Shown: positions 6,653 through 12,456 of the stretch, in pieces
How the letters are laid out: every line of letters begins with the position of its first letter
Numbering within the stretch: the stretch's first letter is position 1
From: Oscillospiraceae bacterium
GTDB lineage: Bacteria > Bacillota > Clostridia > Oscillospirales > UBA929
Direction of reading: 5' to 3'
DNA length: 16,729 nt
NCBI GenBank assembly: GCA_009784085.1
Contig: WRCJ01000028.1
Span: 1 to 16,729 of the forward strand
Translations under genes and position numbers: made by a program
Notes under the pieces: generated by a model
Database searches by the model: none
Told to the model about the DNA's origin: nothing
The model's input: the letters and a program-made list of their open reading frames with translations, nothing else

Positions 6653-7582
6653 TTACTCCCCCAACAACAGCCGCGCTTGTTGCACCATGCCCTCGATTAT
6701 TTCTTTGGCGCCGGCGCGCCCCTTGACCAGGCCCGCGATTTGGCCCGCCATAAACGATCCGTGCTCGCGATCGCCCTGCTGCGTGGCGAGGCGCAGCGAA
6801 CCCAAAACGAATTCCTCCAGCTCCCGCTCGGAAGCCCCTCTCTTCTCCATTTCGAGAAACCTGCGCGTCATGGGGTTTTTGAGCTGCCGCACGGGATGCC
6901 CCTGGCCACTGCGCCCGGTGACTACCGTGCCTGTGTCCCGCGCGGCGATGATCATGTCCTTATAATTGTCATGGATGCCGCATTCGTCGGCGACCAGGAA
7001 ACATGTGCCGCATTGCACGCCGTCCGCGCCCAGCATCAGGGCGGCGGCCAAGCCTCGCCCGTCGGCTACCCCGCCGGCGGCGACCACCGGAATGTCCACG
7101 GCGTCGGCCACTTGGGGAATCAGCGCCATCGTGTTCATCTCCCCGATATGCCCGCCCGACTCGCCGCCTTCGGCGATGATGGCGTCGGCGCCCAACTTCT
7201 CCATGCGACGCGCCAGCGAAGCCGACGGGACTACGGGCAGGATAAGGAGCCCGGCCTCCTTCCAGCCGCCCATGAAACGGCTGGGGCTACCCGCGCCGGT
7301 GATGACGACGGGGACCTTCTCCTCAATGGCCAGCCGGGCCAAATCGCCTGCATGATCGCTCATCAGCATGATATTGAGCCCGAAGGGGCGGTCGCACAGT
7401 GTCCGCAAGCGGCGTATTTCCGCGCGGACGGTATCGGCGTCGGCCGAACCCCCGGCAATCACGCCCAGCCCCCCCGCATTGGATACGGCCGCCGCCAGGC
7501 AAGCGTCGGAAACCCACGCCATCCCCCCCTGGATGACAGGGTACCGCACCCCCAGCAATTTGGTCAATCTATCAGACAGCAT
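6653..7582 (-). CDS. fabK: Enoyl-ACP reductase II (FMN flavoprotein)
   Basis: FabK performs the last step of each elongation cycle, reducing enoyl-ACP with NAD(P)H through FMN. It is unrelated to FabI, and no fabI is seen here. The TIM-barrel signatures of the 2-nitropropane dioxygenase-like family are present: QGGMAWVSD near the start, VITGAGSPSRF, EGGESGGHIG with the probable catalytic H145, VVAAGGVADGRG and LGADGVQCGTCF. The length of 309 is normal. The ATG at 7582 was chosen because the product starts MLSDRLTKLLGVRYPVIQGG, as the family does, and GAGGTG lies ten bases upstream. A GTG at 7600 has no ribosome site and would begin within the fabH-fabK tandem repeat. An ordinary nitronate monooxygenase is a less likely alternative, given the operon. 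Confidence 0.94.
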   Translation of the reverse strand: MLSDRLTKLLGVRYPVIQGGMAWVSDACLAAAVSNAGGLGVIAGGSADADTVRAEIRRLRTLCDRPFGLNIMLMSDHAGDLARLAIEEKVPVVITGAGSPSRFMGGWKEAGLLILPVVPSASLARRMEKLGADAIIAEGGESGGHIGEMNTMALIPQVADAVDIPVVAAGGVADGRGLAAALMLGADGVQCGTCFLVADECGIHDNYKDMIIAARDTGTVVTGRSGQGHPVRQLKNPMTRRFLEMEKRGASERELEEFVLGSLRLATQQGDREHGSFMAGQIAGLVKGRAGAKEIIEGMVQQARLLLGE

Positions 7583-7597
7583 TTCGCGAGCACACCT

Positions 7598-7632
7598 CAC
7601 TAACCACTAGCCACTAACCACTAATCACTAAC
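7598..7632. repeat. Five-copy 7-bp tandem repeat at the fabH-fabK junction
   Basis: Five head-to-tail units sit at 7598-7604 (cactaac), 7605-7611 (cactagc), 7612-7618 (cactaac), 7619-7625 (cactaat) and 7626-7632 (cactaac). On the coding strand they read GTTAGTG-like. The array includes the last codons and TAG stop of fabH and ends next to the fabK ribosome site. Because seven is not a multiple of three, the TAG in successive units falls in all three frames. Confidence 0.9.
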
Positions 7633-8583
7633 CTCCAGGACTACCGCCCCATAGGTCAGCCCCGCGCCGAACCCCACCAACACGACAAGGTCTCCCGGGC
7701 GAAGCCGCCCATCCCGGTTCAGTTCGTCCAACGCAATGGGGATGCTGGCACTGGAGGTATTACCGTGGCGATCGACGGTGACCGCCACCTTGTCCGGGGG
7801 GATACCGCAGCGGCGCATCGCCGCGTCGATGATGCGCCGGTTGGCCTGATGGGGTATAGCGTAGGCCAGCTCGGAGAGATCCCGGCCGCTTAACGCCATC
7901 GCCTTCCCCACGGCCTCGGGCAGCGCGCGCACGGCAAACCGGAAGACCTCATGGCCGTCCATTTCGATACAGCCATCCCATCGGCATCGCAACGCCGCGC
8001 CCCCATCGCCCCGTGCGGCCAGGTAGGAACCCAGCAAGCCCCCCGGCTCATCCGAAGCGGTAAATACCGCCGCGCCGGCGCCGTCCCCAAAAAGGATGCA
8101 GGTCGTACGGTCGGTGAAATCCATGATATCGGTCAGCTTTTCGGCAGACACCACCAGCGCGTGTTTCGCGCCGCCGGTGGCCAAATAGCGGGCGACGATG
8201 TCCACAGCGTAGATAAACCCGGTGCATGAGGCGTTGATATCCACGCAAAAGGCGTTCGCGATCCCCAGGTTCGCCTGCACATCGCAAGCCAAGGAGGGCA
8301 ACCTCCGCTCCGGCGTGACGGTGGTCGCCACCACCACGCCGATATCCTGCGGGGCAAGGCCGGCGCACTCCAGCGCGGCCCGGGCGGCCCCAACCGCCAT
8401 GTCCGTCACCGACAGGCCTCTGGCGATATGGCGGGTGCGGATGCCCGTGTGGCTGACGATCCATTCGTCCGAGGTATCCACCATGCGGGAAAGCTCCCCG
8501 TTGGTAATCACCCCCGGCGGCAAAAAACGGCCGGTCCCGGTTAAATGCACGTTGTGCGCCCTATCGCCATACACTATCGCCAT
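7621..8583 (-). CDS. fabH: 3-oxoacyl-ACP synthase III (initiating ketosynthase)
   Basis: FabH starts fatty-acid chains by condensing an acyl-CoA primer with malonyl-ACP. The catalytic Cys-His-Asn triad is complete: C120 in NASCTGFIYA, H245 in PHQANRRI and N275 in HGNTSSASIP. The N-terminal blocks LTGTGRFLPPGVITN and TSDEWIVSHTGIRTR are typical. The length is 320, close to the E. coli enzyme (317). The ATG at 8583 has AAGGAG twelve bases upstream, slightly far. The C-terminus (VVLEVSD) and stop codon are formed by the first units of a 7-bp repeat, so the tail differs from the usual ending. It is the first gene of the operon, about 65 bases from the predicted transcript start. Whether it prefers straight or branched primers cannot be read from the sequence. 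Confidence 0.96.
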   Translation of the reverse strand: MAIVYGDRAHNVHLTGTGRFLPPGVITNGELSRMVDTSDEWIVSHTGIRTRHIARGLSVTDMAVGAARAALECAGLAPQDIGVVVATTVTPERRLPSLACDVQANLGIANAFCVDINASCTGFIYAVDIVARYLATGGAKHALVVSAEKLTDIMDFTDRTTCILFGDGAGAAVFTASDEPGGLLGSYLAARGDGGAALRCRWDGCIEMDGHEVFRFAVRALPEAVGKAMALSGRDLSELAYAIPHQANRRIIDAAMRRCGIPPDKVAVTVDRHGNTSSASIPIALDELNRDGRLRPGDLVVLVGFGAGLTYGAVVLEVSD

Positions 8584-8599
8584 GCGTCGTGAAATCTCC

Positions 8600-8628
8600 T
8601 TGCCAAAACGATAATCTTGTAGTATAAT
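8600..8628 (+). promoter_or_regulatory. Promoter of fabD-marR
   Basis: TTGCCA (8600-8605), a 17-base spacer and TATAAT (8623-8628) form a near-consensus sigma-A promoter. The predicted start of transcription is near 8635, inside the palindrome at 8623-8661. The fabD ribosome site AGGAGAGGG follows at 8663-8671. Confidence 0.75.
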
Positions 8629-8661
8629 TAGAGTGTCTTATATTTAGACAAACTAATTATA
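8623..8661. promoter_or_regulatory. 39-bp palindromic operator, probable FabT/MarR site
   Basis: The sequence is an imperfect palindrome centred on 8642, with 15 of 19 base pairs matching. The outer arms TATAATTAG/CTAATTATA contain the -10 boxes of both divergent promoters. The inner arms TGTCT/AGACA (8634-8638/8646-8650) cover both predicted start sites. A dimer bound here would block both units. The likely ligand-responsive protein is the MarR-family product encoded at 9601; that link is inferred from position and family behaviour. Confidence 0.7.
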
Positions 8662-8684
8662 TAGGAGAGGGACGCCGTTGTCAA
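8656..8684 (-). promoter_or_regulatory. Promoter of the fabH-accD operon
   Basis: On the minus strand, TTGACA (8684-8679), exactly 17 bases, then TATAAT (8661-8656) give a perfect consensus sigma-A promoter. The predicted start is near 8649. The -35 box lies inside the first codons of fabD, so the two units are tightly interlocked. Confidence 0.8.
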
Positions 8685-9577
8685 GCCTTGCTTTTATTTT
8701 TCCGGGCCAAGGCGCCCAGCGCCCCGGCATGGGCCGGCCGCTCTTCGATGCCCACCCCGAGGCGAGGCGCGCCTTTGCTTTCGCGGGCGAAAACCTCTGC
8801 CGTGACATGGAGGCCCTATGCTTCGACACCCCGGCGCCTTCGCTGGCGCGCACCGAGAACGCGCAACCGGCGTTGTTTACGGTGTCGATGGCCGCCCACT
8901 GGGTATGCGAGGCGGCGGGGCTGCGGCCATCCGCCGTCGCCGGGTTCTCGCTGGGCGAATGCGCCGCGCTGTGCGCGGCAGGCTATCTTTCCTGGGCCGA
9001 CGGTTTACAGCTGGTGCGTGTGCGGGCCGATGCCATGCAACAAGCGGCCGACACCCATCCCGGCGCCATGGCCGCCGTGCTGGGCCTGCCTTGGGATACG
9101 GTGGAGTCACTGTGCCACCCATCCGGCGGGGCGGTGCGACCGGTGAACGATAACGCGCCGGGGCAATGCGTCGTCGCCGGGACGCCCGACGCGGTAGACG
9201 GGCTGTCGCGGGCGGCGGCGGGGCTGGGCGCCAAGATCGTCCCTTTGCCGGTATCCGCCGCCTTCCACACACCGGACATGGCCGGGGCCGGCGCCACGCT
9301 CGAAGCCTTTATGCGCCGGTCACTCCCCCCTATCGAACACGGCGCGATCCCCCTGTACGCCAATCTCACCGGCCTGCCACTGGCTCCCGGCGCCGACTTG
9401 CCGGCCATCATGGCCGCGCAGATGCAAAACCCTGTGCGCTGGCGGCAAAGCATCCTCGCCATGTGCGCGGACGGCATCGACACCTTTGTGGAGGTAGGCG
9501 AGGGGCGCACGCTATCCGCCCTTGTCCGCCGCATCGACCGCAACGCGAAAATATTGCCCCTTCCCTTCATTTCGTAA
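8678..9577 (+). CDS. fabD: Malonyl-CoA:ACP transacylase
   Basis: FabD transfers malonyl from CoA to acyl carrier protein, supplying the extender for FabH and FabF. The motifs are FPGQGAQ (oxyanion glutamine), nucleophile S91 in GFSLGE, R116 in RADAMQ binding the malonyl carboxylate, H197 in AFHTPDM, and QNPVRW near the end. The length of 299 is normal. The start is a TTG at 8678, supported by AGGAGAGGG (8663-8671); the first in-frame ATG (position 18) would remove the GQGAQ motif. Unusually, fabD is not inside the fab operon but divergent from it, in one transcript with the marR gene whose ATG lies 24 bases after the fabD stop. Confidence 0.95.
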   Translation: MSSLAFIFPGQGAQRPGMGRPLFDAHPEARRAFAFAGENLCRDMEALCFDTPAPSLARTENAQPALFTVSMAAHWVCEAAGLRPSAVAGFSLGECAALCAAGYLSWADGLQLVRVRADAMQQAADTHPGAMAAVLGLPWDTVESLCHPSGGAVRPVNDNAPGQCVVAGTPDAVDGLSRAAAGLGAKIVPLPVSAAFHTPDMAGAGATLEAFMRRSLPPIEHGAIPLYANLTGLPLAPGADLPAIMAAQMQNPVRWRQSILAMCADGIDTFVEVGEGRTLSALVRRIDRNAKILPLPFIS

Positions 9578-9600
9578 CCCAACCATGAGGAGGATTGGCC

Positions 9601-10041
9601 ATGCATGCCAGCGGTGAATCGATCATTGCCTATTTGGAAAATATCTACCATGATTTCCAAAAATTAGAAGCTATTTCCCTGGCTTCCCAACGCCACACGC
9701 TGTCCATCAACGAATGGCACATCATCGATAAAATAGGCCCCGGCGTCAAGCGGCGCATCGGCGATCTGGCCGCCTCCGTCGGCGTCACGCTCGCCTCGAT
9801 GACTGTGGCCGTTGACAAACTGGAAAACAAGGGCTACCTTGTCCGGGAACGCACGCCCGACGATCGCCGGGTCGTCCTGCTGATCCTGACGCGCCGGGGC
9901 CGGGCTGCGTATGTGGTGCATCAAAGGTTCCACCAGAATATGCTGGACATCATGTTGGACGGTTTGTCAAAAGAGGAGATAGCGGTCTTGGTCGCCGCCT
10001 TTGAGAAATTGCAAAGGTTCACCAAAAATGCCATCGAGTGA
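9601..10041 (+). CDS. fabT: MarR-family regulator, probable FabT-like repressor of fatty-acid genes
   Basis: This 146-residue winged helix-turn-helix protein has a dimerisation helix at about 5-30, the HTH with recognition helix around 63-76 (VTLASMTVAVDKLENKGYL), and the wing with the MarR signature TPDDRRVVLLILTRRG (85-100). The C-terminal helices complete the dimer interface. In streptococci and lactococci, FabT is a MarR protein that represses fab genes and is helped by acyl-ACP. Cotranscription with fabD, the divergent fab operon and a large palindrome over both promoters suggest the same role here, including autoregulation. The start at 9601 was chosen because AGGAGG ends seven bases before it. 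The MarR fold is certain; the FabT name rests mainly on context. Confidence 0.85.
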   Translation: MHASGESIIAYLENIYHDFQKLEAISLASQRHTLSINEWHIIDKIGPGVKRRIGDLAASVGVTLASMTVAVDKLENKGYLVRERTPDDRRVVLLILTRRGRAAYVVHQRFHQNMLDIMLDGLSKEEIAVLVAAFEKLQRFTKNAIE

Positions 10042-10046
10042 CGATA

Positions 10047-10121
10047 CGAACGAGCGGCAATACGCTAACGCGACGACACCCTCGTTCGACATTATCACAG
10101 GTTAATCACACCTCGTTCGAC
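10047..10121. repeat. Repeated CTCGTTCG motifs after the marR gene
   Basis: CGAACGAG at 10047-10054 is the reverse complement of CTCGTTCG at 10081-10088. The ten-base CTCGTTCGAC recurs in direct orientation at 10112-10121, 31 bases on. The inverted pair could form an 8-bp stem with a 26-base loop, but no T-run follows, so a normal terminator is not indicated. The gap 10042-10246 holds no gene. Confidence 0.5.
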
Positions 10122-10128
10122 GATAGGA

Positions 10129-10157
10129 TTGCTATTTGAGGGGTTTTGTGATATGAT
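10129..10157 (+). promoter_or_regulatory. Promoter of the radical-SAM/DUF4130 operon
   Basis: TTGCTA (10129-10134), 17 bases, then TATGAT (10152-10157) form a good sigma-A promoter. The predicted start near 10164 leaves a leader of about 83 bases before the ATG at 10247. Confidence 0.6.
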
Positions 10158-10246
10158 ACGGTCAGTTTGAAGATACCCTATACAACATAACTTCATTCGC
10201 CAAAGAGTGCCACGGTGCAAGTGAAGCAAACAAAGGGGGGCGGCGC

Positions 10247-11533
10247 ATGCCCAATTTGATGGAAAAGTTGACCATCCTGGGCGGGGCGGCCAAATTTGAC
10301 GCCTCCTGCGCCTCGTCGGGGGGCGGACGGGCGGGCAAGCCCGGCCAGCTGGGCAATGCCCACATGGCCGGCATCTGCCACACCTGGGCGACCGACGGGC
10401 GTTGCGTGTCGTTGCTCAAGGTGCTCCAATCCAACGCCTGCGTCTACGACTGCGCCTATTGCCAAAATCGGCGTTCCGCCGACGTGCCCCGCGCCACCTT
10501 CACGCCGCAGGAACTGGCCGCGCTGACGGTCTCCTTCTATCGGCGCAACTTCATCGAGGGCCTCTTCTTGAGTTCCGGCGTATGCAAAAGCCCCGATCAC
10601 ACGATGGAACAAATGTGCGAAACGATGCGGCTGCTGCGGCAAGAATACCGTTTCGGCGGCTATATCCATGTCAAGGTCATCCCGGGCGCCGACGCCCGCC
10701 TTATCGATGCCGCAGGGTTGCTGGCCGACCGGATCAGCGTGAACGTGGAGCTTCCTTCCCGCGAGTCCCTCGCGCTGTTGGCGCCCCAAAAACCGCCCGA
10801 ACAGATCTTCACCCCCATGCATGTCATCCGGCGTTCCCAAACCATGAACCTGGAGGATCGCCGCCACTATAAAAGCGCCCCCCTCTTCGCCCCCGCCGGG
10901 CAGGCGACCCAAATGATCATCGGCGCCACCCCGGATAGCGACTTGACCATCCTGCGACTGTCCAAGACCCTATACCGGAAGTATCACCTCAAACGGGTAT
11001 ACTTCTCGGCCTATATCCCGGTGGGCGACGCCCCCTCGCTGCCCGCGCCGGGAAGCCCCATTCCGCTGTTGCGCGAACACCGGTTGTACCAAGCCGACTG
11101 GCTCATGCGCTTTTATTCCTTCGAACCGGAGGAGATCCTCAGCGACGCCTCCCCCCTGCTCGATCCCCAGATCGACCCCAAATGCGCCTGGGCGCTGCGG
11201 CATCCCGAGTTCTTTCCGGTGGAGGTCAACGCGGCGTCCTACGAAACCCTCCTGCGCGTGCCCGGTTTGGGCGTGATATCGGCCAAGCGCATCATCGCTG
11301 CCCGCCGTTTGGGTCCCATTGCGCTGGAGGACTTGCGGAAGCTGGGCGTCGTCATGAAGCGGGCCTCGTATTTCCTCACGGCCTCGGGCAAGTTCGGCGG
11401 GCGCATGCAACCCGGCAACCCCTTCCTGCGCCACGCGCTGATAGAGCGCGACGACGGCGCGCAGCTGTCCCTCTTCCACCCCGCCGGCCTGGCGTTGCCC
11501 GGCGCCATACAGCCCGCGCCCGCGCTCGCGTAG
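10247..11533 (+). CDS. Putative DNA modification/repair radical SAM protein (TIGR03916-like)
   Basis: This 428-residue protein has a radical-SAM core whose cluster-binding cysteines are C65, C69 and C72 (NACVYDCAYC, the CxxxCxxC pattern). Later barrel strands include LFLSSGVCKS and GYIHVKVIPG. Near the C-terminus (about 331-358) is a helix-hairpin-helix, LLRVPGLGVISAKRIIAARRLG, a non-specific DNA-binding module. This combination, with the DUF4130 gene directly downstream, matches the family annotated as putative DNA modification/repair radical SAM protein. The substrate and reaction are not established to my knowledge. The ATG at 10247 follows GGGGGG at six bases. A tail of about 18 residues after QLSLF (ending PAPALA) is low in complexity. 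Family assignment is confident; the role in DNA repair is an inference from the HhH and partner. Confidence 0.88.
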   Translation: MPNLMEKLTILGGAAKFDASCASSGGGRAGKPGQLGNAHMAGICHTWATDGRCVSLLKVLQSNACVYDCAYCQNRRSADVPRATFTPQELAALTVSFYRRNFIEGLFLSSGVCKSPDHTMEQMCETMRLLRQEYRFGGYIHVKVIPGADARLIDAAGLLADRISVNVELPSRESLALLAPQKPPEQIFTPMHVIRRSQTMNLEDRRHYKSAPLFAPAGQATQMIIGATPDSDLTILRLSKTLYRKYHLKRVYFSAYIPVGDAPSLPAPGSPIPLLREHRLYQADWLMRFYSFEPEEILSDASPLLDPQIDPKCAWALRHPEFFPVEVNAASYETLLRVPGLGVISAKRIIAARRLGPIALEDLRKLGVVMKRASYFLTASGKFGGRMQPGNPFLRHALIERDDGAQLSLFHPAGLALPGAIQPAPALA

Positions 11534-11534
11534 C

Positions 11535-11557
11535 GGGTACGGGTACGTGTACGGGTT
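11535..11557. repeat. 6-bp tandem repeat ahead of the DUF4130 gene
   Basis: Units gggtac (11535-11540), gggtac (11541-11546), gtgtac (11547-11552) and the partial gggtt (11553-11557) fill the whole gap between the radical-SAM stop codon and the next ATG. No ordinary ribosome site is present in the gap. Confidence 0.8.
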
Positions 11558-12295
11558 ATGATACGATTGTATGACGGCAGCTGGGAAGGCTTGCTCAGCG
11601 CCATATTCCAGGTGTTCAGGCACCGCGGCTTTGAGGATGAGATTCTCTCCGCGTTGACATTCCCCGGCCACTCGCTCTATCCGGTATACGAGGCGGCGAC
11701 CGATCCCGAGCAAGCCCGCCGGGTCACGCGGGGCATGGCGCGCTTGTCGCCCGCGTTGCCCAAAAGCGCATACCGGGCTTTTTTGTCCGAACAACCCGGC
11801 ATGGAGGCCGCTTTGTTGGGTACGCTTAGGCTGGGGTTTGCCAGGGAGCAAAACCCGTTGCCGCTTCTGGGCGAAGCGCCGGTGAAGAAGCTGGTCACGC
11901 TGTCCCGCCGCGTATCCATGGAGAGGGAAAGGTTTTTGGGGCTGACGCGCCTGCGCCATGTGGGCGAGGATCTCTACGCCGCCGACATCGAACCGGAATA
12001 CCGCATCCTGCCCCTGCTGGGTACCCATTTCCACGCGCGTTTCGGCGACCAACGCCTGATCATCAGGGACATCCGCCGGCGCCTCGCTTTGGTATCCACG
12101 CCCCAGGCGTGGTGGATTGCGGAGCTGCCCGCCCACGAGGACCTCCCTCCCCTGCCGCGCGACCTGGAAATGTCCTCTTTATGGCGTGCGTATTTTGCGG
12201 CCATCGCCAATCCGGCACGGGAGAACCTTCGCTTGCAGCAAGGCTTCGTACCCTTGCGTTACCGTGGTAACGTGACTGAATTCATATCATTTTGA
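11558..12295 (+). CDS. TIGR03915/DUF4130 family putative DNA repair protein
   Basis: This 245-residue protein opens with RLYDGSWEGLLSAIF and ends with a PLRYRGNVTEF block, both characteristic of the DUF4130 (TIGR03915) family. These proteins are encoded beside the radical-SAM/HhH protein found just upstream. In many other bacteria the same domain is fused to a family 4-like uracil-DNA glycosylase domain; no such domain is present here, so this is the stand-alone form. It has no predicted signal peptide and is probably cytoplasmic. The biochemical activity is unknown. The ATG at 11558 has no Shine-Dalgarno sequence, only the gggtac repeats, so translation may depend on ribosomes finishing the upstream gene 24 bases earlier. 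Confidence 0.85.
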   Translation: MIRLYDGSWEGLLSAIFQVFRHRGFEDEILSALTFPGHSLYPVYEAATDPEQARRVTRGMARLSPALPKSAYRAFLSEQPGMEAALLGTLRLGFAREQNPLPLLGEAPVKKLVTLSRRVSMERERFLGLTRLRHVGEDLYAADIEPEYRILPLLGTHFHARFGDQRLIIRDIRRRLALVSTPQAWWIAELPAHEDLPPLPRDLEMSSLWRAYFAAIANPARENLRLQQGFVPLRYRGNVTEFISF

Positions 12296-12381
12296 TTCGG
12301 TTTTATTGTAAGATTCCATATCTTTAATATGCCAGTTTGCGCTTTATTCGAAAACTAATCTTTTTCATTTAGAATTACGAT

Positions 12382-12414
12382 AAAATATATGCCGCTTATG
12401 GTATATATTTTTTT
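12382..12414 (+). terminator. AT-rich hairpin with T-run, probable intrinsic terminator
   Basis: Bases 12382-12393 and 12400-12411 pair as a 12-bp stem (one G-U pair) around a six-base loop, GCTTAT, and the T-run extends to 12414. It lies 86 bases after the DUF4130 stop and 42 bases before the kinase start. The stem is mostly A-T, so it is weaker than a typical terminator. The T-run partly overlaps the stem. The gap 12296-12456 is otherwise AT-rich without a gene; I could not assign a kinase promoter with confidence. Confidence 0.45.
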
Positions 12415-12456
12415 GTTGCGCTTGCACATGACGAGATATCAAGGGGGGACACAGCG

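Noticed and set aside
7583..7600. GTG start of fabK at 7600
   Set aside because: It has no ribosome site and would add six residues not seen in the family; the ATG at 7582 fits both criteria.
12258..12271. Perfect 14-bp inverted repeat GTTACC-GT-GGTAAC near the end of the DUF4130 gene
   Set aside because: The arms are only six bases, it lies in coding sequence and no T-run follows, so chance is sufficient.
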